Origin: Deltaproteobacteria bacterium
GTDB taxonomy: Bacteria > Desulfobacterota > Deferrimicrobia > J040
DNA: 47,444 nt
Assembly (NCBI GenBank): GCA_011773515.1
Contig: WVXK01000016.1
Location: forward strand, 18,107-65,550
Direction of reading: 5' to 3'
Shown here piece by piece: positions 9,236 to 17,537 of this stretch. The notes under the pieces were generated by a model. The model made no database searches, was not told the DNA's origin, and saw nothing but the letters and a program-made list of their open reading frames with translations. Numbering within the stretch: the stretch's first letter is position 1; each line of letters opens with the position of its first letter. A program made the position numbers and the translations under genes.

Positions 9236-10399
9236 TTGAGGGATCTTGCAAAGAGGGTGAAGACCCTGCCGCCCTATCTGTTTGCGGAGCTTGACAGGAA
9301 AAAGGAACTGGTAATGGAGAGCGGTGTTGATGTTATCGACCTGGGAGTCGGGGACCCCGACCTGCCCACGCCCGCTTTTATAACGGGGGCAATGGAAAAG
9401 GAGGTTAGGAAGGGCGAAAACCACCGGTACCCGTCTTACCTGGGCACAATAAAGTTCAGGACAGCTGTTTCTGACTGGTACAGGAAGAGGTTCAGGGTTT
9501 CTCTCGATCCTTTAACAGAAGCGATTGCCCTTATCGGCTCCAAAGAGGGGATTGCCCACTTTCCCCTTGCCTTTGCCGATCCCGGAGACGTGGTTCTCGT
9601 TCCCGATCCTGCCTATCCGGTCTATTCGATAGGAACGAAGTTTGCCGGGGGCAGGCCCTACGCCATGCCCCTGTTGAGCAAAAACGGATTTTTGCCCGAT
9701 TACGCAGACATTCCTGAGGGGGTGAGAAAGCAGGCGAAAATCCTCTTCCTCAATTACCCGAACAATCCCACGGCCGGGGTTGCGACGAAGAAATTTTTCA
9801 GGGAAACCGTTGAGTTCGCGAGAGCCTACGATTTGATAGTGTGTCACGATGCCGCCTACACGGAAATTTTTTACGATAACTACATTCCTCCCAGTTTTCT
9901 CCAGGTTCCGGGGGCCAAGAAAGTAGGGATTGAGTTTCACTCCCTTTCCAAGACTTACAACATGGCCGGCTGGAGGCTGGGCTTCGCCGTCGGAAACAGG
10001 GACCTTGTCGGGGGCCTGGGAAAGATCAAGACAAATGTGGACTCAGGTGCCTTTACCGCAATTCAGGCGGCCAGCATTCTCGCTCTTCGCAGGGGAGACT
10101 CGAGCGTGGTGAAGCTGAGACGCATCTACGCCAGAAGGAGGGATATGCTCATCTCCGGGCTACGGGAAGCGGGGTTCGATCCTCACGTCCCCCGGGCATC
10201 GTTCTACATCTGGATGCCTGTTCCCCGGGGGATGGGGTCATCGACCTTTGCCAGCATGCTCCTGGAAAAAGCGGGAGTCGTCTGCACGCCCGGTGAGGGT
10301 TTTGGAAAACAGGGGAGAGGGTACGTGAGGTTTTCCCTCACGGTGCCGGAAAAGAGGCTGGGAGAGGCTGCCCGGCGGATCAAGACATTGCGATTGTGA
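9236..10399 (+). CDS. dapL: LL-diaminopimelate aminotransferase
   Basis: Fold-type I PLP aminotransferase that converts tetrahydrodipicolinate and glutamate directly to LL-DAP, replacing DapD, DapC and DapE. The N-terminal segment LPPYLFAELDRKK, the IDLGVGDPDLPTP motif, NYPNNPTAG, and the Schiff-base lysine in SLSKTYNMAGWRLGF are characteristic of the second, mainly bacterial DapL group. The likely start is a TTG with GGAGG nine bases upstream, giving 387 residues; the nearest in-frame ATG lies inside the FAH gene. Placement after dapA and dapB supports DAP as the substrate rather than aspartate or another amino acid, which sequence alone would leave open. Confidence 0.88.
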   Translation: MRDLAKRVKTLPPYLFAELDRKKELVMESGVDVIDLGVGDPDLPTPAFITGAMEKEVRKGENHRYPSYLGTIKFRTAVSDWYRKRFRVSLDPLTEAIALIGSKEGIAHFPLAFADPGDVVLVPDPAYPVYSIGTKFAGGRPYAMPLLSKNGFLPDYADIPEGVRKQAKILFLNYPNNPTAGVATKKFFRETVEFARAYDLIVCHDAAYTEIFYDNYIPPSFLQVPGAKKVGIEFHSLSKTYNMAGWRLGFAVGNRDLVGGLGKIKTNVDSGAFTAIQAASILALRRGDSSVVKLRRIYARRRDMLISGLREAGFDPHVPRASFYIWMPVPRGMGSSTFASMLLEKAGVVCTPGEGFGKQGRGYVRFSLTVPEKRLGEAARRIKTLRL

Positions 10400-10403
10400 T
10401 CCT

Positions 10404-10874
10404 GTGACCTATTTTCTGATCATCGGCTCAAACTTCCGGTTCCCGGTCAGCAATGTTTTATCGGGTGTTCATGCGCTGAGCCGGTACGGAGAGGTTGAGT
10501 CCAGATCGTCACTGTATATTACCGAGCCCGTTGGCAGAAAATATCAAACGGGGTTTGTAAATGGTGCGGTAAAATATCTGAGTGATCTGAAGCCTGATAG
10601 ACTCATTCGGGTCCTGAAGGAAATTGAGAAGAACATGGGCAGACGCTTTTCATCGGCCGGAATCCACCGGCCCCTGGACATAGATGTTGCCGCAGGCGAG
10701 GCGCGCATAAAGAGCGATCTGATTTCAATCCCTCACCCCGGGCTTCCGGCGAGACGCTTCATGCTTCTGCCCCTGTGTGAACTGGATCCGGGATTTCCCG
10801 GCGGGGAGGGTGGAGAAACCTTCCGGGAACTGCTGGACAGATGCCAGGATACCTCCGAGGTAGTCAGGATATGA
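10404..10874 (+). CDS. folK: HPPK, folate pyrophosphokinase
   Basis: 2-amino-4-hydroxy-6-hydroxymethyldihydropteridine pyrophosphokinase, which transfers pyrophosphate from ATP to the pterin in folate synthesis. The 156-residue protein shows the N-terminal FLIIGSN, the central TEPVG and LKEIEKNMGR elements, and the HPPK signature region RPLDIDV followed by IPHPGLPARRFMLLPLCEL. The usual RxIDLDIL sequence appears as RPLDIDVAAG, slightly divergent but with both metal-binding aspartates kept. The start is a GTG four bases after the dapL stop. The stop overlaps the next gene as ATGA. No folP or folB is present nearby. Confidence 0.9.
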   Translation: MTYFLIIGSNFRFPVSNVLSGVHALSRYGEVESRSSLYITEPVGRKYQTGFVNGAVKYLSDLKPDRLIRVLKEIEKNMGRRFSSAGIHRPLDIDVAAGEARIKSDLISIPHPGLPARRFMLLPLCELDPGFPGGEGGETFRELLDRCQDTSEVVRI

Positions 10875-11440
10875 GGAGATTTGCTGTTACGGGAGGGATA
10901 GTATTTTTCCTTGTTTTTGCAGTAGTCGGCTGCAAGGAGAAGAGCCGGCCGCCGGCAGGGCCTCCTGCGTCGGGTTTTGTCGATTTGAACAAATACAGGG
11001 AAGCGGAGACGCTCGTTAAGCTCCTGGAGAAAGATCCGAATAACAGGAGGGCCTGGATCCGGCTGGGCAATATTTACTTCGACACCGCTCAGAACGAAGA
11101 AGCGGTGGTGGCGTACAGGAAAGCGCTCGATTTCGAACCGGGGAATGCTGACGTCAGGACCGACATGGGAATCTGCCTGAGGAGGCTCGGACGGACCGAC
11201 GAAGCGATCGAAGCGTTCAAGAAATCGACAGTGTCGAATCCGCGTCATTACCAGTCCAGGTACAACCTCGGCCTCACCCTCCTTCATGACAAGAATGACC
11301 TGCAGGGAGCTATCGATGCCTGGGAGGGGCTTCTCCGTGCTGTTCCCGATTTTCCGGGTAGGGAAAGGCTCGCCCTCCAGGTCGAAAACCTAAAGCAAGC
11401 CAAACCGCTGGCGGAGACGGAAAATCAGGAGCAAAGGTGA
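10871..11440 (+). CDS. TPR-repeat lipoprotein
   Basis: Predicted exported lipoprotein of 189 residues. A short basic start (MRR), a hydrophobic segment, and a lipobox ending at Cys21 (VVGC) form a type II signal peptide, followed by a proline-rich linker (about residues 26-33). Residues from about 40 onward contain around three tetratricopeptide repeats; a recognisable unit runs from AWIRLGNIYFDTAQ through AVVAYRKALDFEPGN. Such proteins act as periplasmic scaffolds, but no partner can be named. The start is set by the ATGA overlap with folK, and a longer frame upstream lacks a signal peptide at its end. Confidence 0.85.
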   Translation: MRRFAVTGGIVFFLVFAVVGCKEKSRPPAGPPASGFVDLNKYREAETLVKLLEKDPNNRRAWIRLGNIYFDTAQNEEAVVAYRKALDFEPGNADVRTDMGICLRRLGRTDEAIEAFKKSTVSNPRHYQSRYNLGLTLLHDKNDLQGAIDAWEGLLRAVPDFPGRERLALQVENLKQAKPLAETENQEQR

Positions 11441-11491
11441 GCCGACGGTCATGAGACGGAAATTCCGATAACAAAGAGACAGGAGGCTTGG

Positions 11492-12136
11492 ATGAAGATA
11501 TTCATAGATACGGCCAATGTGGATGAGATTAAAAAGGCAAAGGACCTGGGGGTTCTCAACGGAGTGACGACAAACCCTTCCCTCATCGCAAAGGAGGGGA
11601 GAAGTTTCGACGATATCGTGAGGGAAATTTTTTCCATCGTCGATGGTCCCGTTTCCCTTGAGGTGGTGAGCGAGACCTGGGAGGCAATGGTGGAGGAGGC
11701 GAGGAATCTTGCAGCCATTCACGAAAATGCTGTCGTGAAAGCGCCGATGACCGCAGAGGGGCTGAAGGCGACGGGTATCCTTGCCAGGGAGGGGATATCG
11801 GTAAATGTGACCCTGATATTCAATCCTGTTCAAGCGCTCCTCGCTGCCAAAGCGGGAGCCCGATATGTGAGCCCGTTCATCGGAAGACTCGACGACATAT
11901 CACACAGGGGCATGGAGGTGGTGGAGCAGACCATGCAAATATTTTCCAACTACGGCATTGAAACGGAAATTATTGCTGCGTCCATAAGGCATCCCCTCCA
12001 CGTGCTCGATGCCGCCCTGATCGGCGCCGATATAGCGACGGTCCCCCTGAAAACGATAGAGCATTTGCTAAAACATCCTTTGACTGACATCGGTTTGGAG
12101 AAGTTTCTCTCTGACTGGAAAAAGTCAAAAGTCTAA
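11492..12136 (+). CDS. tal: Transaldolase / fructose-6-phosphate aldolase family
   Basis: Small class I aldolase of the TalC/MipB group, acting either as a transaldolase in the non-oxidative pentose phosphate pathway or as a fructose-6-phosphate aldolase. The 214-residue single barrel begins [14 protein letters not shown] and has the [14 protein letters not shown] motif. The Schiff-base lysine is Lys83 in AVVKAPMT, and the segment [14 protein letters not shown] follows. Family members in anaerobes are mostly true transaldolases, so I favour that role, though residues that separate the two activities were not examined. A strong AGGAGG lies upstream. It is the last gene of the long plus-strand run; no intrinsic terminator is apparent after it. 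Confidence 0.92.
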   Translation: MKIFIDTANVDEIKKAKDLGVLNGVTTNPSLIAKEGRSFDDIVREIFSIVDGPVSLEVVSETWEAMVEEARNLAAIHENAVVKAPMTAEGLKATGILAREGISVNVTLIFNPVQALLAAKAGARYVSPFIGRLDDISHRGMEVVEQTMQIFSNYGIETEIIAASIRHPLHVLDAALIGADIATVPLKTIEHLLKHPLTDIGLEKFLSDWKKSKV

Positions 12137-12245
12137 GGGGGAAAGAGATATATAGCAAAAATAACGTTTATTTATAAATAGTTAGATGTTTCAATGCGCT
12201 TTGCCTGCGCTTTCCTCTAAAAATAAAAAATAGTTATAAAATCAT

Positions 12246-12274
12246 TTGACAAATCACAAAAAAGCTATTATATT
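12246..12274 (+). promoter_or_regulatory. Promoter of the IclR gene, with possible operators
   Basis: The -35 box TTGACA (12246-12251) is separated by 17 bases from the -10 box TATATT (12269-12274), close to the sigma-70 consensus. Transcription would start near 12281, giving a leader of about 34 bases. The -35 lies in the palindrome ATTTG-A-CAAAT (12244-12254), and TTGT-CGA-ACAA (12281-12291) sits at the predicted start point. Two related inverted repeats flanking the promoter would suit autoregulation by the IclR protein, but this is inferred. The AT-rich sequence from 12137 contrasts sharply with the surrounding genes. Confidence 0.7.
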
Positions 12275-12314
12275 AGGTATTTGTCGAACAATCAGACAGG
12301 GAGGGGTTTTTTGC

Positions 12315-13091
12315 ATGAAAAGAGACAAGTCGAACTATATCATCCAGTCAGTGGCTCATGCCCTCGATGTTCTCGAAGAGTTCAAAGGCGGCGCTGACGA
12401 GCTCGGCGTTACGGAGCTATCGAAGAAACTGAAGCTCCATAAAAATAATGTTTTCCGTATACTTGCCACGCTTGAGTCGCGGGGATACATCGAACAGAAC
12501 AAGGCGACTGAAAATTACCGCCTCGGTATCAAATGCCTCGAACTCGGTCAGACCTACATCAAGCAGATGGGGCTCCTAAAACTTGCAAAATCAGTTCTCG
12601 AGGAGCTGGCAAACAAGTGCGGCGAGACTACCTACATATCCATTTTGAGAGACAACGATGTGGTGTATCTCGACTCCGTGGAGACAAAGGCGACGGTGAG
12701 GGTTGTCTCAAGGGTCGGCCTCCATCTACCGGTGTATGCCACTGCCGCGGGAAAAGCTCTCATCATGCACGAATCGGAGGATGAGCTCAAGACGCGCTTA
12801 CACAGAGAATTGAAAAAACTCACCCCCAATACGGTGGACACCGTGGATGACCTTCTGCTCGAGTTGAGGAAATCTACGGAAAAAGGGTTTACGACCGACA
12901 TTGAAGAGTTTGAGGTCGGCGTCTGCTGCGTGGGTGCCCCGGTGAGAGACTACACGGGAAGGATCGTGGGTGCGATTTCCCTTTCTGGCCCGGCTTCGCG
13001 AATGACGAGGGAAAAAATAGAGGATGAGATTGCCAGCCACGTGGTTAAAAAATCCGCCGAACTTTCCATGAGGCTCGGATTCAACGAATAG
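12315..13091 (+). CDS. IclR family transcriptional regulator
   Basis: DNA-binding regulator of 258 residues. The winged helix-turn-helix occupies roughly residues 10-75 (VAHALDVLEEF, then LKLHKNNVFRILATLESRGYI), and the IclR effector domain follows. It contains the family segments LHLPVYATAAGKALI and CCVGAPVRDYTGRIVGAISLSGP. Members sense small organic acids or aromatic intermediates. The ATG fits the ribosome-binding sequence AGGGAGGGG; a longer frame would start within the promoter. The target is unknown, but the neighbouring acyl-CoA and organic-acid genes are candidates. It is transcribed alone, judging from the separate promoter downstream for the TetR gene. Confidence 0.93.
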   Translation: MKRDKSNYIIQSVAHALDVLEEFKGGADELGVTELSKKLKLHKNNVFRILATLESRGYIEQNKATENYRLGIKCLELGQTYIKQMGLLKLAKSVLEELANKCGETTYISILRDNDVVYLDSVETKATVRVVSRVGLHLPVYATAAGKALIMHESEDELKTRLHRELKKLTPNTVDTVDDLLLELRKSTEKGFTTDIEEFEVGVCCVGAPVRDYTGRIVGAISLSGPASRMTREKIEDEIASHVVKKSAELSMRLGFNE

Positions 13092-13099
13092 TCCCGTCC

Positions 13100-13118
13100 C
13101 GTTGATCCCCAATCAACG
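13100..13118 (+). terminator. Stem-loop after the IclR gene
   Basis: A perfect 7-bp stem (CGTTGAT / ATCAACG) closes a CCCCA loop just after the stop codon. No U-tract follows, so it is not a typical intrinsic terminator. It could stabilise the mRNA 3' end or aid termination by other means. The rest of the gap to the TetR promoter (13119-13227) shows nothing I can name. Confidence 0.35.
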
Positions 13119-13227
13119 AAAGTAAGGGCAAAACTCTATCTCTGGTGTTGCCTCCGTAAACCATCCCCTGTTCCATTCGTTTCCGGATGCGTTCTGTCTC
13201 AAATAATCGGTGGGGAACCATATAGCC

Positions 13228-13256
13228 TTGACTTAATCGCCGAAAACTGATAATTT
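13228..13256 (+). promoter_or_regulatory. Promoter of the TetR (FadR-like) gene
   Basis: TTGACT (13228-13233) and TAATTT (13251-13256) are 17 bases apart; an overlapping TGATAAT could also serve as the -10. The 20-bp palindrome begins one base after the -10, so the operator covers the start point. A repressor bound there would block RNA polymerase from initiating. Confidence 0.65.
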
Positions 13257-13257
13257 T

Positions 13258-13277
13258 ATGAATGAATATTCATTCAT
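13258..13277 (+). promoter_or_regulatory. Perfect 20-bp palindrome, FadR-type operator
   Basis: The sequence is a perfect inverted repeat with 10-base arms and contains TGAATGAATATTCATTCA. This closely matches the operator consensus reported for the TetR-type fatty-acid regulator FadR (YsiA) of Bacillus, which releases DNA on binding long-chain acyl-CoA. An extra ATTCA repeat continues on the right to about base 13280. Its location between the -10 and the TetR gene start indicates autorepression, and the adjacent acyl-CoA dehydrogenase would be controlled through cotranscription. Confidence 0.8.
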
Positions 13278-13292
13278 TCATTGGAGTCTGAT

Positions 13293-13904
13293 ATGGCGAG
13301 AGGTCGAAAGAGGGAATATGGCAAGAGGGAAAAAATATTGCAGGGGGCATTGAAAATATTTTCAAAAAACGGATTTTATAAATCCAAGGTTTCCGATATT
13401 GCAAAGGAGGCGGGGGTTGCCGACGGGACGATTTACCTCTATTTCAAGAACAAAGACGACATCCTCATATGCATTTTTGAGGAAAAAATAGGAGAGATCA
13501 TTTCGATACTCAAGGATAAGCTTGCCGGCGCGGGTAATCCCGAAGAGAAAATATGGGTGTTTGTCGACAACCACCTGAAACTCCTCGAGGAGAACCCTGA
13601 CCTCGCCGAGATGCTACAGGTCGAGTTGCGGCAGTCGAACAAGTTCATGAAGGAGTACATTCCCGTCAAGTTTCTCGAATACCTCGATATACTCTCGGAC
13701 ATAATCACCGAGGGCGTGCAAAAGGGGGTATTTCGGAATGACATAAACCCCACCATCGCCAGGAGGATCATATTCGGGGCCCTCGATGAAATATCTCTTG
13801 CATGGGTGCTCTCGAAAAAGGGCAAATACGATATTGATGAATCGGCCCGTCAGGTTTACTCAATCGTCGTAAATGGCATGAAGAATCGCGTTCTGGATTC
13901 ATAA
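13293..13904 (+). CDS. TetR family regulator, FadR/acyl-CoA-responsive type
   Basis: A 203-residue one-domain-plus-ligand-pocket repressor. The N-terminal helix-turn-helix includes ILQGALKIFSKNGFY, VSDIAKEAGVADGTIYLYFKNKDDIL (residues about 15-58), typical of TetR proteins; the TIYLYFKNKDDIL end resembles acyl-CoA-responsive FadR members. The C-terminal half is helical and variable, as expected for ligand binding. The ATG has GGAG six bases upstream; a TTG four codons earlier overlaps that site and is less likely. The FadR-like palindrome upstream and the acyl-CoA dehydrogenase 13 bases downstream support a role in fatty or other acyl-CoA metabolism. The true ligand is not determined. Confidence 0.9.
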   Translation: MARGRKREYGKREKILQGALKIFSKNGFYKSKVSDIAKEAGVADGTIYLYFKNKDDILICIFEEKIGEIISILKDKLAGAGNPEEKIWVFVDNHLKLLEENPDLAEMLQVELRQSNKFMKEYIPVKFLEYLDILSDIITEGVQKGVFRNDINPTIARRIIFGALDEISLAWVLSKKGKYDIDESARQVYSIVVNGMKNRVLDS

Positions 13905-13917
13905 AAGGAGGTAAGCG

Positions 13918-15060
13918 ATGATTAGTTTTGAATTGACGGATGAGCAGAAACAGCTTCAGGATATGGCTCATAAGTTTGCGGCGAATGAAATCCGGCCCAG
14001 AGCGGCAGAGTGCGACAAAACCGGTGAGTTCCCCCATGAGATCATGGAAAAGGCCTTCGAGCTGGGACTCATGACCGATTTCATCCCGGAGGAGGAGGGC
14101 GGTCTTGGACTCGGAACGATCGAGGCGTGTATCATCTCGGAGGAAATTGCCTGGGGCTGCTCTGGTGTATACACATCCATGGAAGCGTCGGCCCTGGCGC
14201 TCATGCCCATTCTCATAGCCGGCACCAAGGAGCAGCTTGAGAGGTTTGTGGCACCTTTTTCGGAAAAACTCACATATTCCTCCTTCTGCCTCACAGAGCC
14301 CGGTGCAGGCTCGGATGTTGGCTCGGTGAAGACAACGGCGAAAAAGGATGGGGGAAACTACATTTTGAACGGGACGAAGTGCTTCATAACGAACGGCTCA
14401 TACGCAAGCCAGTTTGTCGTTTTCGCTTCCACCGACAAGTCCCTCGGTCACAGGGGTCTTTCCGCATTCGTCGTGCCGCGGGATCTTCCCGGAGTGTCAA
14501 CGGGTAAGAAGGAGGATAAGCTCGGGCAGCGGGCGTCGGACACGGCGGATGTTATTTTCGAAGACGTGGTGGTACCCGGGGAAAACCTCCTCTGGAACGA
14601 GGGGGATGGCTTCAAGCTCGCCATGATGACCCTCGACAGGACGCGGCCCGGCGTGTCTGCAGCCGCCGTGGGGGTTGCGAGAGCCGCTTATGAATATGCC
14701 CTGGACTATTCAAAGGAGAGGGTGCAGTTCGGGACTCCCATCGCGATGAATCAGGCAATCAACTTCATGCTCGCCGATATGCTGATCGGCATAGAGACTG
14801 CCCGGGTCATGACGTGGAAGGCGGCGTGGATGGTTGACAACGGCATGAGGAATACCACCGAATCGTCCATAGCGAAGGCGTATGCGGGCGATCTCGTCAT
14901 GAGGGTTACCACCGATGCCGTCCAGATTTTCGGGGGGTACGGGTACATGAAAGACTATCCCGTTGAGAAACTCATGCGGGATGCCAAGATTTTCCAGATA
15001 TACGAGGGCACGAGCCAGATCCAGCGCCTCGTCATTGCAAAGGAGATTCTCCTCAGATAA
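13918..15060 (+). CDS. Acyl-CoA dehydrogenase
   Basis: FAD enzyme that introduces the alpha-beta double bond into an acyl-CoA and passes electrons to ETF. The 380 residues show the N-terminal helical domain, the central FAD-binding block (FCLTEPGAGSD, CFITNGSYA), and the C-terminal domain with the flavin-binding QIFGGYGYMKDYPVEKLMRDAKI. The catalytic base is Glu363 in IYEGTSQIQ, the MCAD/SCAD-type position. Substrate length cannot be read directly; butyryl-, glutaryl- or branched-chain substrates are all possible. A very strong AAAGGAGG precedes the ATG. It is directly downstream of the TetR gene and probably in the same transcript. No etfAB genes are in the window. Confidence 0.94.
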   Translation: MISFELTDEQKQLQDMAHKFAANEIRPRAAECDKTGEFPHEIMEKAFELGLMTDFIPEEEGGLGLGTIEACIISEEIAWGCSGVYTSMEASALALMPILIAGTKEQLERFVAPFSEKLTYSSFCLTEPGAGSDVGSVKTTAKKDGGNYILNGTKCFITNGSYASQFVVFASTDKSLGHRGLSAFVVPRDLPGVSTGKKEDKLGQRASDTADVIFEDVVVPGENLLWNEGDGFKLAMMTLDRTRPGVSAAAVGVARAAYEYALDYSKERVQFGTPIAMNQAINFMLADMLIGIETARVMTWKAAWMVDNGMRNTTESSIAKAYAGDLVMRVTTDAVQIFGGYGYMKDYPVEKLMRDAKIFQIYEGTSQIQRLVIAKEILLR

Positions 15061-15128
15061 GGAAAACCGCTTTCTGCAGGGCTCAGGACAGATTTACGAA
15101 AAACGCCTGTGACACTTCCGGTGCGGTT

Positions 15129-17168
15129 CTAATCCAGAGATTGCGATACTATCTCGGCCACGTCCCGCGCAACGAAATCCTCTTCCATGTCCTTTGTTTT
15201 TATTCCATCGTCGAACATGGTCAGGCAGTAGGGGCAGGATGTGCAGATGCCCGTGGCACCCGTTTCTTCGGCCTGTTCCAGACGGGCGGCACTGATCCGT
15301 GTGCCCTCCTCCTCGAACCACATTCCCCCTCCTCCCGCGCCACAGCAGAAAGACTTGTCCCTGTTCTTGTCCATTTCGTTTACCGTGATGCCGGGGATAC
15401 CCGCGATGCCCCTTCTCGGGGCCTCGTAGATATCGTTGTGCCTTCCGAGATAGCAGGAGTCGTGGATTGCAAAGATATTGTTCAGGGCCTTCCTGGGCTG
15501 AATCCTCCCCGCTCTTATGAGGTCGTCGATCAGCTGCGTGTGATGTATAACCTCTTCGAACTCGACGCCGAATTGGGGGTACTCGTTCTTGAAGGTGTTG
15601 AAACAGTGAGGGCACTGGGTAATGATCTTTCTGACCCCGTATCTCTGGAAAACCTCCCTGTTCGTCTCGATCATGCCGAACTGGAAAAGGCCTTCCTCGC
15701 CGAGCCTCCTCGCGGGATCGCCGCAGCACATCTCTTCCTGGCCGAGGATCGCGTAATCTGTGCCTGACCTCTCCAGTATGTCGATGATCGCCCGGGTGAC
15801 TTTCTGGTTTCTCATGTCGTAGGCGCCGAAGCATCCGATCCAGTAAAGATACTCGAATTGCTTTTTCTCCATTGCAACGGGAACGTCCATCCCCCGCATC
15901 CAATCGCTTCTGTCATCCTGCGGCAGCCCCCAGGGGTTGCCGGTGTTCATCAATTTGCTCAACGTAAAGCGTGCCGATTCGGGGATTTTGCTCTCGAATA
16001 CGAGTCCGCGGCGCATATCCATGATCATGTCGATGTGTTCTATCGAAACCGGGCACTCGTGAACGCATGCCCCGCAGGTGGTGCATTCCCAGAGCTCCTG
16101 TGGCGTTATCGTATCCGGCGTGTTCTCTTCCCCCACCAGGGGAGGATATGAGGGCTTTCCCGTTGCCTTGTCCAGGATTCCCCTGGCCGGGACGAGCGAG
16201 ATAGAGAGGGCGCTCGTCATGTTTCTCTTTGTCTTGAGCACTACTTCCCGGGGTGAGAGGCTTTTCTCGGTGTTGTAGGCGGGGCACACGTCCTGGCACC
16301 TTCCACATTTCGTGCAGGCGTCTGCAGAAATGAGTGATTTCCAGGAGAGGTCAGGAGTTTTCAGTGCCCCGAGCCTCTCCTGCTCCTCCATATCGGGAAT
16401 CGGCTGCAGCGCCCCCTTGGGCCGGGAGGATTTGAAAAACATGTTTGCCGGCCCGGCGATAAAATGAATGATTTTGGAATAGGGGATCGATGCGATCCAA
16501 CCGAAGGCGAGGATGAGGTGTATCCACCAGAGGATGCGGTGAGCGGCAAGCAGTCCCTGATTACTTCCCCCTTTCATCATCGCGGCAATTGCTTTTCCTC
16601 CGTAGGAAAACTTTGCTGCCTCGGGAGAAGTCGCCGCTATGCGCAGTCCTTCCACGAGGAAACCGGTTATCGCAATGGTGAGTATGAGGAGAAGCTGGAG
16701 GAGGTCGTCCCCCTCTCGCGTCAATCCGGGAGGGTTGAGGATGTAACGCCTGAATGCGGCCGTGACGATTCCCGCGATCAGGACCAGACCGAAGGTATCG
16801 GAAAAAACCTCAAAGAACGCGAAAAAACGGCCGTGAAGAATCTGGAATCCGAAATCGTACTGGAGGGCGACGAGGCACGTAGCGATAAAGAGCGCTATGA
16901 ATCCGGAATAGATCATGAGGTGCATTGTCCCGCCGAAGGGCCAGGAAATGGTCTTTTTCTGCAGTATTCCCTCCCTGAAAACAAAGAGAAGCCTTTTCTC
17001 GGGATCGTCGAATCTGTCTTCGAATTCCTCCCGGCCCGACCTGTAGACCTTATAGCGGGCATAGAACCCGAAGCCCAAAACGAGGAGGACGACGCCAAAG
17101 AGGGCATACATGATCGTGCCCGTGCTCGGTGGAAGGTTCCACATGATTTCCCTGCCGACGATCTCCAT
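15129..17168 (-). CDS. Membrane FeS oxidoreductase (EMO-type, NarI/HdrD-like)
   Basis: A 679-residue fusion of a membrane cytochrome b-like part and a soluble FeS part. Residues 15-240 contain about six hydrophobic segments similar to NarI/DUF3483, with histidines in MHLMIYSG, AAHRILWW and WIHLILAFGW that could bind heme. Two [4Fe-4S] ferredoxin motifs follow (Cys285/288/291/295 and Cys362/365/368/372), then two CCG domains (CCG at 481 and 608) as in HdrB/HdrD and GlpC. This architecture matches the protein proposed to link EtfAB to menaquinone in acyl-CoA-oxidising anaerobes. Convergence with an acyl-CoA dehydrogenase gene supports that role. A strong AAGGAGG sets the start. Partner ETF genes lie elsewhere. 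Confidence 0.88.
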   Translation of the reverse strand: MEIVGREIMWNLPPSTGTIMYALFGVVLLVLGFGFYARYKVYRSGREEFEDRFDDPEKRLLFVFREGILQKKTISWPFGGTMHLMIYSGFIALFIATCLVALQYDFGFQILHGRFFAFFEVFSDTFGLVLIAGIVTAAFRRYILNPPGLTREGDDLLQLLLILTIAITGFLVEGLRIAATSPEAAKFSYGGKAIAAMMKGGSNQGLLAAHRILWWIHLILAFGWIASIPYSKIIHFIAGPANMFFKSSRPKGALQPIPDMEEQERLGALKTPDLSWKSLISADACTKCGRCQDVCPAYNTEKSLSPREVVLKTKRNMTSALSISLVPARGILDKATGKPSYPPLVGEENTPDTITPQELWECTTCGACVHECPVSIEHIDMIMDMRRGLVFESKIPESARFTLSKLMNTGNPWGLPQDDRSDWMRGMDVPVAMEKKQFEYLYWIGCFGAYDMRNQKVTRAIIDILERSGTDYAILGQEEMCCGDPARRLGEEGLFQFGMIETNREVFQRYGVRKIITQCPHCFNTFKNEYPQFGVEFEEVIHHTQLIDDLIRAGRIQPRKALNNIFAIHDSCYLGRHNDIYEAPRRGIAGIPGITVNEMDKNRDKSFCCGAGGGGMWFEEEGTRISAARLEQAEETGATGICTSCPYCLTMFDDGIKTKDMEEDFVARDVAEIVSQSLD

Positions 17169-17195
17169 GGCTCCTCCTTCAGGTTAACCGAGATA

Positions 17196-17224
17196 TTAGT
17201 ACCAGAATTACTTTTTTATGACAA
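17196..17224 (-). promoter_or_regulatory. Promoter of the EMO-type gene
   Basis: Read on the minus strand, TTGTCA (17224-17219) and TACTAA (17201-17196) are 17 bases apart, with TGG just before the -10 as an extended -10 element. The predicted start lies about 20 bases upstream of the initiation codon, just ahead of the AAGGAGG ribosome-binding site. I see no FadR-like box here. Confidence 0.5.
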
Positions 17225-17537
17225 CCGTGAATGGAACGAAACCCCCTTCCGGTGATGGTTCAGGAAGAAGGATTGGTGCCGGTTTTGCTTTTCCCGCCTA
17301 TTATACCAGCATATCGACCGCTCGACGAATACCGGTTCACGGCTGGTGGGAAAGCAATGTTCTCTTTTCAGGGGGTTTTCCGGGTCCGCGGTGAAACCTC
17401 CGGTGACGAGAGGATGATCCACCGCTGAAGCGGCGGTGCTGCCGGAAAGGCACAGAGAGAAAGAACCCCGAAAAGCCGGGTCGTCCTTTGGCCCCTACCT
17501 TCCTTTTCAGGCGCCGGGAAAGGGATTCAAGGGGGCA

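Noticed and set aside
16464-17255. 263-codon plus-strand frame opposite the EMO-type gene
   Set aside because: It is antisense to membrane segments and is mostly charged low-complexity sequence; it also reads through the minus-strand promoter and ribosome-binding site.
17231-17428. Small frames (65-68 codons) on both strands between the EMO-type and glcD-like genes
   Set aside because: Low-information sequence without a good start site, signal or family; I treat the region as non-coding.
17340-17460. Known riboswitch (cobalamin, glycine or fluoride type) in the divergent region
   Set aside because: Some short motifs look similar, but the conserved core elements are not present in the right order.
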